This document shows positions 1 through 9,385 of a DNA stretch of 64,000 bases, one piece after another. The stretch lies in contig NZ_CP007441.1 of assembly GCF_000590475.1 (NCBI RefSeq), forward strand, positions 2,424,660 through 2,488,659, read 5' to 3'. This DNA comes from Stutzerimonas stutzeri (GTDB lineage: Bacteria; Pseudomonadota; Gammaproteobacteria; Pseudomonadales; Pseudomonadaceae). The notes below the pieces were generated by a model. That model had not been told where the DNA came from, did not search any database, and saw only the letters and a program-made list of their open reading frames with translations. Each line of letters starts with the position of its first letter. Position 1 is the first letter of the stretch. Position numbers and translations under genes: made by a program.

Positions 1-14
1 TTGGAATGACTCAT
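1..14 (-). CDS. Start of formate dehydrogenase gamma subunit (cytochrome b556), partial
   Basis: An ATG at 14-12 on the minus strand overlaps the TGA stop of the upstream fdnH gene (ATGA overlap) and opens a frame reading M-S-H-S before the window ends. In fdnGHI and fdoGHI operons the membrane cytochrome b subunit follows the iron-sulfur subunit directly, so the first codons of that gene are expected here. Only four codons are visible, so the identification rests on gene order, not on sequence. Confidence 0.4.
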
Positions 15-946
15 AGCCGGTCCTCCCCACGCCGATCGAGCGCTCGATCGTCCGCCGCCAACTCAGGATCCGGATCGTCTTCCGGCTCTTCCTTTGGCCC
101 CTTCATCACGTAGTGGAAGAAACCGGCCAGCACCGACACGCCCAGCGCCACGGACATGATCGGCTTGGTCACGCCCTTCCACAGCTCTACGGTCGGGCTG
201 ATGTGCGGATCCTTCGGCAAGCCGCTGTAGAGCTCAGGCCTGTCCGCGTGTTGCAGCACGTAGACGACATGGGTGCCGCCCACACCGGGCGGATCGTAGA
301 TCCCGGCATTGTCGTAACCGCGGCCCTTGAGATGCGCGACCCGGTGCGAGCCGTAATCGAGCATGTCCTCTTTGGTGCCGAACATGATGGCCGAGGTCGG
401 GCAGCTCTTCACGCAAGCTGGCTCGAGCCCGTTGAACACCCGATCCGAGCACAGCGTGCATTTGTAGGCCTTGTTGTCCTTTTTCGAGATCCGAGGAATG
501 TCGAAAGGACACCCAGCCACGCAGTAGCCGCAGCCGATGCAGTGCTCGGAATTGAAATCGACGATGCCATTGGCGTACTGCACGATCGCACCGGGCGATG
601 GACAGGCCTTGAGGCAGCCCGGCTCGGCGCAATGCATGCAGTTGTCCTTGCGGATCAGCCACTCGAGATTGCCCTGCTCATCCTCGTACTCGCTGAAGCG
701 CATGACCTCGAACGACTCTGGCGACAGGTCCTGCGGGTTGTTGTAGGTGCCGTCGCATTCGCCGACCTCGTCTCGCAGGTCGTTCCATTCGGAACAGGCG
801 ACCTGGCACGCCTTGCAGCCGATACACACCGATACATCGATCAGCTTCGTGACGGCATTCACGCCCCCATGCCGCACCTGCGGCGATGGCGTGGTGGTCG
901 CTGAGCGAGCGATGATGTTTTGCAGGTTGATCTGATCTCCACGCAT
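11..946 (-). CDS. fdnH: Formate dehydrogenase iron-sulfur (beta) subunit
   Basis: The 311-residue protein carries electrons from the molybdenum subunit to the membrane cytochrome of a periplasm-facing respiratory formate dehydrogenase. Four ferredoxin-type cysteine clusters are visible: CIGCKACQVAC (about residues 41-51), CMHCAEPGCLKACP, CIGCGYCVAGCP and CTLC with CVKSCP, the layout expected for four [4Fe-4S] centres. A hydrophobic segment near the C-terminus (VTKPIMSVALGVSVLAGFF) fits the single membrane anchor of FdnH/FdoH. Its ATG overlaps the fdnG stop codon by one base (TGATG), so translation is probably coupled. Length matches the family. Whether it is the FdnH or FdoH isoform cannot be told from this sequence alone. 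Confidence 0.95.
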   Translation of the reverse strand: MRGDQINLQNIIARSATTTPSPQVRHGGVNAVTKLIDVSVCIGCKACQVACSEWNDLRDEVGECDGTYNNPQDLSPESFEVMRFSEYEDEQGNLEWLIRKDNCMHCAEPGCLKACPSPGAIVQYANGIVDFNSEHCIGCGYCVAGCPFDIPRISKKDNKAYKCTLCSDRVFNGLEPACVKSCPTSAIMFGTKEDMLDYGSHRVAHLKGRGYDNAGIYDPPGVGGTHVVYVLQHADRPELYSGLPKDPHISPTVELWKGVTKPIMSVALGVSVLAGFFHYVMKGPKEEPEDDPDPELAADDRALDRRGEDRL

Positions 947-3900
947 CAGGCGGCTCCTCCAATCTTCTCCACGTTCACCAGAAACGACTTGAACTCCGGT
1001 GTCTGGGTGTTTCCGTCACCCACGAATGGCGTGAGGGTGTTGGTCAGGTGTGCCTTCTTGGCCACACCCTTGAAGCCCCAATGGATGGGGATGCCGATCT
1101 GGTGCACCGTCCGACCATCGATCTGCAGCGGAACCAGCCGCTTGGTCACCACCGCAACTGCCGTGATGAAGCCCCGTTTGGAGGTCACTCGTACTCGCTC
1201 GCCAGCCGCGATACCCAACTCCTCGGCAAGCACGGCGCTGATCTCGATGAACTTCTCCGGCTGGGCAATCGCGTTGAGCCGCGCGTGTGTCGTCCAGTAA
1301 TGGAAGTGCTCGGTGAGGCGATAGGTCGTCGCTGCGTAAGGGAAATCCTTGTTGGAGCCGAACGAATCGCGATCCTGCTCGAACACACGGGCGATGGGAT
1401 TGTTCAGGGCCAACGGATTGTTCGGGCTCATCGGGTTGCGATCGATGGGGGTCTCCATCGGTTCGTAATGTTCCGGAAACGGTCCCTCGTTCAACCATTC
1501 CGAGGCAAACAGCTGCCCGACCCCTGTCTGCGTGACGATGAAGGGCCGGACGCCTTGCGATGGTGGCGACGTCAGCGGGAAGTCCGGCACGTCGGCCCCC
1601 GTCCAGCGCTCGCCGTTCCACCAGACGAACGCCTTGTTGGGCGCCCAGGGAGTGCCGTCGGGCCGTGCCGAAGCACGGTTGTAGAGCAACCGTCGGTTCA
1701 TCGGCCAGGACCAGGCCCACTCCAGCGTGTTCCCGGTGTTGTAGGGGTCAGAGTTGTCGCGCCGGGCCATCATGTTGCCCTCTTCCGTCCAGGCGCCTGA
1801 ATAGATCCAACACCCGCAGGCGGTCGAACCGTCGGCGCGCAGCTCGCTGAAATCCTTGAGCAGCTCGCCCTTGCGGCGAACGACATTACCCGCCTCGTCG
1901 GTCAGGTCGATCAGCGCTCTGCCGTTGTATTCCTGTGCCAGTTCCGCCGCCTTGGGGAATTTCGGATCCTTGTAGTTCCAGGCGAGATTCAAAATGGGCT
2001 CCGGGAATGCTCCACCTTCCTCCTGGTACAGATGTTTCAGACGCAACATGACCTCGCCGAGAATCTCGGTATCGGTCATCGACTCGCCAGGGCCTGGTGC
2101 GGCCTTCTCGTGCCATTGCAACCAGCGCGAACTGTTGGTGATGGAGCCGTCGTCCTCGGCGAAGCAAGTCGTGGGCAAGCGGAAGACCTCAGTGCCGATC
2201 TTCGACGGGTCCACGTCATGGTATTCGCCGAAGTTTTTCCAGAACTCGCCGGTCTCCACGGTCAAAGGATCCATGATCACGAAGTACTTGAGCTTCGACA
2301 GGCCATCCATGACCTTGGCCTTGTTGGGAAACGCCGCCAGGATGTTGAAACCCTGGCAGAAGGCCCCGGTCATCTTGCCCAGTGTCATGTCGTTGATGGC
2401 ATAGAGCACGTCATAGATTGGCACGGAGAGTTTCGGCAGCCAGTCGTAGCACCAGTCGTTTTCGGCTGTAGCGACATCGCCGTACCAATCCTTCATCAGG
2501 CTGACGAAGAACCGCTCATAGAATTTCCAGTAGGACACCTCACCTTCGACCAGCGGCTGTTTGATCCGCGTCTTCATGTAGTCGGCGTAACTTTGCAGGT
2601 TCACCGACGGCAGGTTGAGGTAGCCCGGCAGCAGATTGGATAGCAAGCCGATATCCGTCAGGCCCTGAATGTTCGAATGGCCACGCAATGCGTTCACGCC
2701 GCCGCCGGGCATGCCCATGTTGCCAAGCAGCAGCTGCACCATGGCGCCGCAGCGAATGATCTGCGAGCCGATGGTGTGTTGCGTCCATCCCAGCGCATAG
2801 AGGATGGTCATGGTCTTGTCCGGCGCCGAGGTCTGCGCCATCAAATCCCAGATCTCCATCACTTTGTCCCGCGGCATGCCGCAGACATTCTCGACCTGCT
2901 CAACGGTGTAACGGCTGTAATGCTGGCGCATCAGCTGGAACACGCAGCGCGGGTGCTCAAGCGTCGGGTCGGCGCGCGCGAAGCCCCGCTCATCCAGCTC
3001 GAAATTCCAGGTCTCGCGGTTGTAGGTCCGGTCTTCAGGGTTGTAGCCGGTGAACAGTCCTTCCTCGAAACCGAAGCCTTCTTTGACGATCAGGCGAGCA
3101 TCGGTGTACTCGCGGACGTACTCGTGAGCGTAGCGGTCGGATTCGATCAGGTAGTTGATGAAACCGCCGAGGAACACGATGTCCGTACCGGTCCGGAGCC
3201 AGGCGTGATAATCGGCAACCGCTGTGGTTCGGTTGTAGCGAGGGTCGATGGAAATCAGGATCGCGTTGCTGCGCTCCTTGGCATGCATGACCCAACGGAA
3301 GCCCACCGGATGCGCTTCGGCCGAGTTGCCGCCCATCGACAGGATGACGTTAGCGTTGGCAATGTCGACCCAGTGGTTCGTCATGGCACCGCGACCAAAT
3401 GTTGGGGCAAGACCTGCCACCGTTGGTCCGTGTCAAACGCGCGCCTGGTTGTCGATCTGAAGGATGCCGAGTGCTCGTGTGATCTTCTGCGTGAGATAGG
3501 CCGTCTCGTTGGTGCAGGCTGACGCCGCCACCATCGAGGTGGTCAACCAGCGATTGACCAGCCGTCCCTGCTCGTCGTGCGTTTCGAAATTCTTGTCGCG
3601 ATCGTCCTTCATGTGGCGCGCGATGCGCGTGAAGGCCTCGTCCCAGCTGATGCGCTTCCATTCGTTGGTGAACGGCTCGCGCACTTCCGGGTATTTGACC
3701 CGGGACTCGCTCTTGATGAAGTCCAGCACACCCGCTCCACGCGGACAGAGCGAGCCGCGGCTGACGGGGTGATCCGGATCGCCTTCGACATGATAGATAT
3801 CGTCGATGACGTTGGCGGCGCCATCGCCGCGGGAGTAGAGCAACATGCCGCAGCCCACTGAGCAGTAGGTGCAGATATTGCGGGCTATTTTTGCGCCGGT

Positions 3901-4026
3901 CAGTTTGAAGTGACGAATCGACGCGACGGCTTCATCAGGCGCAAACCCCATCATGGCCATGCTCGATGCGCCTACACCTGCCGCACCGAACTTCAGGAAC
4001 TGTCGCCGGGATACTCGCACGGTCAT
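946..4026 (-). CDS. fdnG: Selenocysteine formate dehydrogenase major (alpha) subunit
   Basis: This is the catalytic subunit that oxidises formate to CO2 at a bis-MGD molybdenum/tungsten centre. The gene is one 1026-residue reading frame read through an in-frame TGA at 3435-3433, giving Sec at residue 198 in the context N-Q-A-R-V-U-H-G-P-T-V, the hallmark of FDH-N/O enzymes. The N-terminus has a twin-arginine signal (VSRRQFLKFGAAG), so the folded enzyme is exported by Tat. A [4Fe-4S] motif follows (CTYCSVGC about 52-59, fourth Cys about 94). The start is supported by an AGGAG site 7 bases upstream. A conventional caller would split it into 197- and 824-residue pieces. It depends on selA, selB, selC and selD elsewhere in the genome. 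Confidence 0.97.
3391..3435 (-). promoter_or_regulatory. Bacterial SECIS element of fdnG
   Basis: Directly after the UGA (3435-3433) the mRNA can fold into a hairpin. A lower stem pairs ACCAA (3427-3423) with UUGGU (3398-3394). An upper stem pairs GG (3421-3420) and GGCA (3418-3415) with UGCC (3409-3406) and CC (3405-3404), leaving a single bulged U at 3419 and an apical GGUCU loop (3414-3410). The bulged U and the GU in the loop are the features SelB recognises in the E. coli fdhF SECIS, so this supports UGA decoding as Sec. Confidence 0.9.
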
Positions 4027-4185
4027 CGGTATCTCCTGTCTGCATTGTTATGTTCTGCTCATCGAAGAAGTCGACTGCAACCGCTCTACGATGGTTCCTG
4101 CAGGTCGACGATGGGCGTGGCGCATGTTCGCTGCGCCAGTTCTAGGCTAGCTGCAGTTTGGATAATGGGAAGGTCACCTGTCGTC

Positions 4186-5109
4186 TCAGGTGTCGGCGTT
4201 GAGTGCTTTGAGCAGGCGCGCCGAAATCGTCTGGCGCGTCGACGAATATTCGGTCCAGGGATCCTCTCGCATCTGCTCCAGGCGCTCATACAGGTTGTGA
4301 ATGGTCCATTGGTTTGCCCCGGTGATCTGCTCCAGCTCTTCGCGCCTGATAGGCACGGAAACCGGCAGCCCCGGTCGCGCGCGAACCGAGTACGCCGCCA
4401 CGGTGCTGGCGCCGCGCTGATTGCGCAGGTAATCGACGAAGATTTTGCCGACGCGATTCTTCGGCCCCATCTTCGCCGCGATCTTTTCGGGCGCCTGCAA
4501 GGCGAGGCGCGCCGTCACGCCGCGTGCAAATTCGTTGATGCAGTCCCAGCCCTGACGACGGTCGATCGGCACCACCACGTGCATACCACGCCCACCGCTG
4601 GTCTTGAGAAACGCCTTGAGGCCCAGCCCGGCGAGCAGCTCCAGGGTCATCAATGTCGCTTCGATCATGTTCGACCAAGGCAGTGCGGGGTCCGGATCGA
4701 GATCGAAAACGATCCGGTCCGGGCGATCAATACGATCGCTACGGGCGTTCCAGGTGTGGAATTCGACGGTGCCCATCTGCACCGCCTCGACCACAGCGGT
4801 GATGTTGTCCGCCTGGATCAGACGCGCATGTTCAGGGTCCAGTGATTTGTCCAGGACGCGCATGTGCGGCATCTTCAGACGTCCGCAATGGCGTTGAAAA
4901 AAACTTTCACCGTCCACCCCATCCGGTGCGCGGACGATGGACAGCGGCCGGTTGCTCAGATGCGGCGTCAGCCAGTCGCCCACCGACAGGTAGTACTCAG
5001 CCAACTGCAGCTTGGTGCCGCCGCTTCGCGCATCGATGACCCGCTGCGGATTGCTGATACCAATGCCGCCCACGTCGGGGCGGCCGCCCTTGCCGGACTT
5101 TGCAGACAT
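4186..5109 (-). CDS. Stand-alone LigD-type DNA polymerase/primase domain protein (NHEJ)
   Basis: The 307-residue protein matches the polymerase (PolDom) module of bacterial LigD, an archaeo-eukaryotic primase-fold enzyme that adds nucleotides or ribonucleotides at broken ends. Visible family motifs are the metal-binding FDLDPDP, the SGGRGMHVVVPI motif, and the VDYLRNQRGAS...SVRARPG stretch near the end. No ATP-dependent ligase or phosphoesterase domain is attached. I chose the ATG at 5109 because GAGG lies 5 bases upstream; a GTG six bases earlier (5115) is the alternative. It lies 15 bases downstream of ku, so the two are almost certainly cotranscribed and act together in non-homologous end joining. 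The ligase partner must be encoded elsewhere. Confidence 0.9.
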   Translation of the reverse strand: MSAKSGKGGRPDVGGIGISNPQRVIDARSGGTKLQLAEYYLSVGDWLTPHLSNRPLSIVRAPDGVDGESFFQRHCGRLKMPHMRVLDKSLDPEHARLIQADNITAVVEAVQMGTVEFHTWNARSDRIDRPDRIVFDLDPDPALPWSNMIEATLMTLELLAGLGLKAFLKTSGGRGMHVVVPIDRRQGWDCINEFARGVTARLALQAPEKIAAKMGPKNRVGKIFVDYLRNQRGASTVAAYSVRARPGLPVSVPIRREELEQITGANQWTIHNLYERLEQMREDPWTEYSSTRQTISARLLKALNADT

Positions 5110-5124
5110 GGTCACCTCGCAGAG

Positions 5125-6126
5125 TCAGCTGGCCTTCTTGCTGTTGGACTTGCTGGCCGTGCTCTTACGTGCAGCCGGGGCCTTGGCGCCGGAGGATTTG
5201 CTTGCGGTCGACTTGCTCGTGGTCTTGGCCTTGCTGGGGGTGCTTTTACTCGTTGTGCGTTTAGCCGGTGCGGCCGGTTCTTCGTCGGCTTCCTCCTCGT
5301 CATCGACCTCAGCCGCAGGCGCGGCTTTCTTGGCGGTCTTGCCCGCCAGGCTGCGCTTGAGCAGTTCGGTGAGGTCGATGACATCGGCGCTGCGGCGATC
5401 GACCGCCTCTTCCGGCCCGCCGACGGCCTCGAGCTTGCCTTCGCGAGCCTTGGTCTCGACCAGATCCATGATCTGGTCCTGGAAGGTATCTTTGTATTGT
5501 TCGGGATTCCATTCTTCGGTCATGTCTTCGACCAGTCGCTTGGCCATGTCCAGCTCGCGCGGGTTGAGGTCGGCATTGAGCGCCTCGTCCTTCATCTCGA
5601 GGTACTCGACGCCGCGCACCTCATCGGCCCAGCGCAGCGTATTCATCACCAAAGCCTTGCCCAAAGGCATCACTACCGCCAGGTGCTGCTTGTTGCGCAG
5701 CACCACGTTAGCAATGCCGACCTTGCCGGTCTGGAGCAGCGTCTCGCGCAGCAGCGCGTAGACTTTCTCGCCGCGGCGGTCGGGCGTCAGGTAATAAGGC
5801 GTGTCGATATAAAGAAACGAAATGTCCTTGGCGTCGACGAAGGCGACGATATCCACGGTCTGCGTCGCTTTTGGATGCGCTGACTTGATCTCGTCGTCGC
5901 TGATCACGACATAGTGACCCTTCTCGTATTCCACGCCCTTGACGATGTTTTCGCTGTCGATGTCTTCGCCGGTGGTCTTGTTGATGCGCTTGTAGCCGAC
6001 CCGGTCCATGCTGCGTTTGTCCAGCCAATCGAAATCGATCCCTTGCCTGGTGGTCGCCGGGACCAGGGCGACTGGGATATGAACCAGACCGAAACTGACG
6101 GCACCCTTCCAGATCGTGCGAGGCAT
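5125..6126 (-). CDS. ku: Ku DNA end-binding protein
   Basis: This 333-residue bacterial Ku should form a homodimeric ring that threads onto double-strand DNA ends and recruits LigD. The N-terminus (MPRTIWKGAVSFGLVHIPVAL) and the core (GYKRINKTTGEDI, VEYEKGHYVVISDDEI, IDTPYYLTPDRRGEKVYALLRE) are classic for the family. Residues from about 265 to the end form a low-complexity Ala/Lys/Ser/Thr tail. Such basic tails occur in many bacterial Ku proteins and are thought to help DNA binding or sliding; that is family knowledge, not seen directly. The start has a strong AGGAG site (AGGAGAGAAGGTT before ATG). It sits between an SDR gene upstream and the LigD-like polymerase downstream. Confidence 0.95.
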   Translation of the reverse strand: MPRTIWKGAVSFGLVHIPVALVPATTRQGIDFDWLDKRSMDRVGYKRINKTTGEDIDSENIVKGVEYEKGHYVVISDDEIKSAHPKATQTVDIVAFVDAKDISFLYIDTPYYLTPDRRGEKVYALLRETLLQTGKVGIANVVLRNKQHLAVVMPLGKALVMNTLRWADEVRGVEYLEMKDEALNADLNPRELDMAKRLVEDMTEEWNPEQYKDTFQDQIMDLVETKAREGKLEAVGGPEEAVDRRSADVIDLTELLKRSLAGKTAKKAAPAAEVDDEEEADEEPAAPAKRTTSKSTPSKAKTTSKSTASKSSGAKAPAARKSTASKSNSKKAS

Positions 6127-6151
6127 AACCTTCTCTCCTGTCGACCGACGA

Positions 6152-7009
6152 TCAGCCGTTGACTACCGTACCGCCGTTCACGTGGATTACCTGACCGCTG
6201 ACGTAGGATGCGTCGCTACTGGCCAGATAAACGTAAGCCGGAGCGACTTCATCAGGCTGGCCGGGGCGCTCCATCGGTACGTTCGCGCCGAATTTCTGTA
6301 CCTTCTCCTCGTCGAAAGTCGACGGAATCAAGGGGGTCCATATGGGACCAGGCGCCACGCCATTGACCCTGATGCCGCGTTCGGCAAGGTTCATCGACAG
6401 CGAACGGGTGAAGGCGGTGATCGCACCCTTTGTTGCGGAATAGTCCAACAGTTGGGGGCTGCCCTTGTAGGCCGTCACTGAAGTGGTATTGATGATCGAA
6501 GCACCTTCTTTAAGGTGCGGTAGCGCGGCCTTGGTCATCTGGAACATGCCGAAGATATTGGTACGGAAGGTTTGCTCCCATTGCTCTTCGCTGATGTCTT
6601 CCAAGCCTTTCTGCGGGTGCTGTTCGGCGGCGTTGTTGACCAGAATGTCGAGCTTGCCGAACTTGGCCAGCGTTTCGTCTATAACCTTGCGGCACACGTC
6701 GCGATCGGCCACATCGCCTGCGAATGTCAGGCACTGGCGGCCTTGCTCTTCCACCACCCGCCGCGTTTCGTCAGCGTCCTGATGCTGGTCGAGATACAGA
6801 ATCGCCACGTCTGCGCCCTCTCGGGCAAAAAGCACCGCGACTGAGCGACCTATGCCGCTGTCGCCGCCGGTGATGATTGCGACCTTGCCTTGTAGCTTCC
6901 CGGCAGCCTTGTAATCTTCGCCGCGGAACTCAGGACGCGGATTCATCAAGCCCTCTTTGCCGGGCTCGGGTTGTTCTTGAGGTGGCAGGGTCTGGTTTTC
7001 GTCGGCCAT
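6152..7009 (-). CDS. SDR-family oxidoreductase (YghA-like)
   Basis: A 285-residue short-chain dehydrogenase/reductase of the extended-N-terminus YghA/glucose-1-dehydrogenase-like type. It shows the cofactor loop TGGDSGIGRSVA, the NNAAEQ motif, and the catalytic Tyr-Lys in YSATKGA with the upstream Ser (TTSVTAY). The acidic N-terminal lead (about 40 residues, NQTLPPQEQPEPGKEG) is typical of this subgroup, which is often found with stress genes. The start at 7009 is preferred over 7027 because a GGAGG site lies 8 bases before it. Only 25 bases separate it from ku, so it is likely the first gene of an SDR-ku-polymerase operon. The substrate is unknown. Confidence 0.88.
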   Translation of the reverse strand: MADENQTLPPQEQPEPGKEGLMNPRPEFRGEDYKAAGKLQGKVAIITGGDSGIGRSVAVLFAREGADVAILYLDQHQDADETRRVVEEQGRQCLTFAGDVADRDVCRKVIDETLAKFGKLDILVNNAAEQHPQKGLEDISEEQWEQTFRTNIFGMFQMTKAALPHLKEGASIINTTSVTAYKGSPQLLDYSATKGAITAFTRSLSMNLAERGIRVNGVAPGPIWTPLIPSTFDEEKVQKFGANVPMERPGQPDEVAPAYVYLASSDASYVSGQVIHVNGGTVVNG

Positions 7010-7046
7010 GCAAAAATCCTCCGTCAAGGTAAATAACCTGTCTTCG

Positions 7047-7074
7047 GAGGACTTGAGCCGCTAGGGAAAAGTTT
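7047..7074 (-). promoter_or_regulatory. Possible stress-sigma (AlgU/RpoE-like) promoter for the SDR-ku operon
   Basis: On the minus strand AAACTT (7074-7069) resembles the GAACTT -35 element of AlgU/RpoE promoters, and 17 bases later TCCTC (7051-7047) matches only the first two bases of the TCTGA -10 element. The position, 38 bases upstream of the SDR start, is suitable. The match is partial, so this is a weak candidate. Confidence 0.2.
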
Positions 7075-7089
7075 CTGTGAAGCGACGAG

Positions 7090-7110
7090 AGGGCCCGGGC
7101 TGCGGGCCCT
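7090..7110 (-). terminator. GC-rich hairpin after mexS
   Basis: AGGGCCC (7090-7096) and GGGCCCT (7104-7110) are perfectly complementary around a 7-base loop, just past the mexS stop codon. No T-run follows in the mexS direction, so it may pause or protect the transcript rather than act as a full intrinsic terminator. Confidence 0.4.
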
Positions 7111-7112
7111 GT

Positions 7113-8129
7113 TCAGTCGACGCGAAGCACGACTCGTCCGCGCGGTATGCCACTTTCAACGTACCGATGCGCTTCGACTACGTCATCGAAGCCAAACACC
7201 TTATCGACCTGAGGCGTGATCAACCGATCGGCCGTGAGCTGGTTGATATGCAACAGCGCGCGCTCAACCGCCTCGCGATTCTGCTTGATGCCCAACTCCG
7301 GCTGGCCGGTGAAATCGCATAAGCAATGAAGGAAGAACTTGAAGTTTTTCTTGAAGGCCGCGCACGCCGGAAACGCCGTTTCGTTGCCCCCATTGAGTCC
7401 GTAAAGGATGAGTTTGCCGCGCGGCGCGATGACATCGCCAAGGAGCTTCATCTGCGAGCCGCCGCAAGCGTCCAGCACCACTTCGACGCCCGCACCGCCA
7501 GTGATTTTCTGCAAGCGCCCGACCAGGTCTTCCTCTTCGGTGACGATCACCGTTTCGGCACCCAGTTCGCGCAGGAAGTCGCGATCCTCAGCCGTCTCGC
7601 ACGTGGCGATCACTCGCGCGCCCAGTGCCTTCGCCACCTGCACGGCGGTCGGGCCGGTGCAATGGCGCGCCTGGGTCACAAGCACATATTGCCCGGGTTC
7701 GAGCTGCGCCAGCTCGACCAGCGCAAAGTAAGCCACCAGCGCGGGCGTGTAGTGAGTGGAGGCTTCGATCGGACTGAGCATGTCGGGATAGTGGACGAGC
7801 GAAGTATGCGGCAGCAGCGCATGTTCACCGTAAAGGGGGTACTGATTGAGGTCATGAGCGGGAAAGCTCGCCACTTGATCACCGACGGCGAAACCGTCCA
7901 CCTCGTCGCCCACCGCCAGCACTTCGCCCGCTATTTCACTACCAAGCCCGGACGGAATTCTTGCATGGCGCGGTGCAAGGTCTTGTCGCCAGAGCACGTC
8001 GTTCCAGCTGATGCCAATAGCACGAACGCCGATCAGGACCTCGCCGGGGCCTGGCCGTGGCACGTCCTGCCGCTCATAGCACAGGACTTCGGCAGGGCCG
8101 AACTGATGGAAACGAATGATACGGGACAT
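7113..8129 (-). CDS. mexS: MexS-like zinc-independent alcohol dehydrogenase/quinone oxidoreductase
   Basis: A 338-residue medium-chain dehydrogenase/reductase of the quinone-oxidoreductase type: GroES-like N-terminal half (RFHQFGPAEVL, PGPGEVLIGVRAIGISWNDV) and a nucleotide-binding second half. It lies divergent from the mexT-like regulator that heads mexEF-oprN, the same arrangement as mexS in P. aeruginosa, where loss of MexS activates MexT and raises pump expression, presumably by letting an electrophilic metabolite build up. A GAGGGG site precedes the ATG by 8 bases. Identification combines family and synteny; direct activity is not known from the sequence. Confidence 0.85.
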   Translation of the reverse strand: MSRIIRFHQFGPAEVLCYERQDVPRPGPGEVLIGVRAIGISWNDVLWRQDLAPRHARIPSGLGSEIAGEVLAVGDEVDGFAVGDQVASFPAHDLNQYPLYGEHALLPHTSLVHYPDMLSPIEASTHYTPALVAYFALVELAQLEPGQYVLVTQARHCTGPTAVQVAKALGARVIATCETAEDRDFLRELGAETVIVTEEEDLVGRLQKITGGAGVEVVLDACGGSQMKLLGDVIAPRGKLILYGLNGGNETAFPACAAFKKNFKFFLHCLCDFTGQPELGIKQNREAVERALLHINQLTADRLITPQVDKVFGFDDVVEAHRYVESGIPRGRVVLRVD

Positions 8130-8275
8130 TAGAAAGACCCCTCGATTACTACTGTGTTAGTGACTCTATCTGCACCTTCGACACAACTCCAGCCGTGATT
8201 CCCGCATTCCGCTCGATAGTCGCCATGCGCGGGAATGATGATGCCCTGTATGTAAAGCCGCATCACAACCTGCAG

Positions 8276-8293
8276 CTTTGTGTAATTGCAAAG
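8276..8293. promoter_or_regulatory. Inverted repeat in the mexS-mexT divergent region
   Basis: The 264-base region between mexS and mexT contains CTTTG-TGTAATTG-CAAAG, a 5-bp inverted repeat with an AT-rich centre, 101 bases upstream of mexT. It resembles a LysR-type T-N11-A site and could be bound by MexT, but it does not match the published MexT motif well. Confidence 0.25.
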
Positions 8294-8393
8294 CGGAAAT
8301 GGACATGCCGACGTCACGCCGTTCTGTCTAGAATGCAGTCGCACCCTGAAGTCAGCCGCGCCCTTCGTCTGACCCTCGCTTGAAGTGAAAGGC

Positions 8394-9311
8394 ATGAATC
8401 GCAACGACCTTCGCCGTGTGGATCTGAACCTGCTTATTGTCTTCGAAACGCTGATGCACGAGCGCAGTGTGACCCGAGCGGCCGAAAAGCTGTTTCTCGG
8501 CCAGCCGGCGATCAGTGCCGCACTGGCACGCCTGCGCACCTTGTTCGACGATCCGCTGTTCGTGCGCACGGGCCGCAGCATGGAACCGACCGCCCGAGCG
8601 CAGGAAATCGCCAGCCTGCTCTCCCCCGCGCTGGATTCGATTTCCACCGCGGTCAGCCGCGCCTCGAGCTTCGATCCGGCCACCAGCGAGCTGGTGTTTC
8701 GCGTCGGCCTGACTGACGAAGTCGAATTTGCCTTACTGCCTCAGTTGCTCCGGCGCATACGCGCCGAGGCGCCAGGCGTGGTGCTGGTGGTTAGACGTGC
8801 CAATTATTTGTTGATGCCGGGACTGCTGGCGTCCGGTGAGATATCGGTAGGCGTCTGCTACACCCAGGAGCTGCCTGCGAACGCCAAGCGCAAGGTCTTG
8901 CGCCGGCCGAAACCGATGCTGCTGCGTGCCGACAGCATTCCGGGCCGCATGAGCATGGAAGACTACTGCTCGCGTCCTCATGCCATGGTGTCTTTCGCGG
9001 GCGACCTGAACGGTTATATCGACGAGGAGCTGGCGCTGCATGGCTGCAAGCGCAAGGTGGTGCTGGCGGTACCGCAGTTCAACGGGCTGGCAAGTCTGCT
9101 CGCAGGGACCGACCTGGTCGCAACCTTGCCGGACTATGCCGCATCTGCTCTCGCCGCCAATGGTGGCGTGCGCGCCGAGCCGCTGCCATTCGAGACCAGC
9201 CAGGACTTCGAGCTTTCCATGGCCTGGCGTGGCGCGCAGGACAACGACCCCGCCGAGCGCTGGCTTCGCTCACGTATCCAGATGTTCGTCGGCGACCCCG
9301 ACAGCCTCTGA
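8394..9311 (+). CDS. mexT: MexT-like LysR-family transcriptional activator
   Basis: This 305-residue LysR-type regulator has an N-terminal winged helix-turn-helix (NLLIVFETLMHERSVTRAAE, then QPAISAALARLR) and a C-terminal effector domain. Its sequence is very close to P. aeruginosa MexT as I know it, including the C-terminal end RWLRSRIQMFVGDPDSL. MexT activates mexEF-oprN in response to electrophilic and disulfide stress, and also affects mexS. The gene lies between divergent mexS and the pump genes, as expected. The ATG at 8394 is used because it matches the MexT N-terminus; a GTG at 8385 would add three residues. No frameshift is seen, so the regulator should be functional. Confidence 0.93.
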   Translation: MNRNDLRRVDLNLLIVFETLMHERSVTRAAEKLFLGQPAISAALARLRTLFDDPLFVRTGRSMEPTARAQEIASLLSPALDSISTAVSRASSFDPATSELVFRVGLTDEVEFALLPQLLRRIRAEAPGVVLVVRRANYLLMPGLLASGEISVGVCYTQELPANAKRKVLRRPKPMLLRADSIPGRMSMEDYCSRPHAMVSFAGDLNGYIDEELALHGCKRKVVLAVPQFNGLASLLAGTDLVATLPDYAASALAANGGVRAEPLPFETSQDFELSMAWRGAQDNDPAERWLRSRIQMFVGDPDSL

Positions 9312-9385
9312 TCGTTGGCGGGGTGCGACCGCCCCCGCAGATACCTTTTTGCGCCTCGCTCACCATCGATGGAGCCGTCGGCAAC

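Noticed and set aside
3433..3435. fdnG as a pseudogene split by a nonsense codon
   Set aside because: The stop is UGA in the exact Sec context with a canonical SECIS directly after it.
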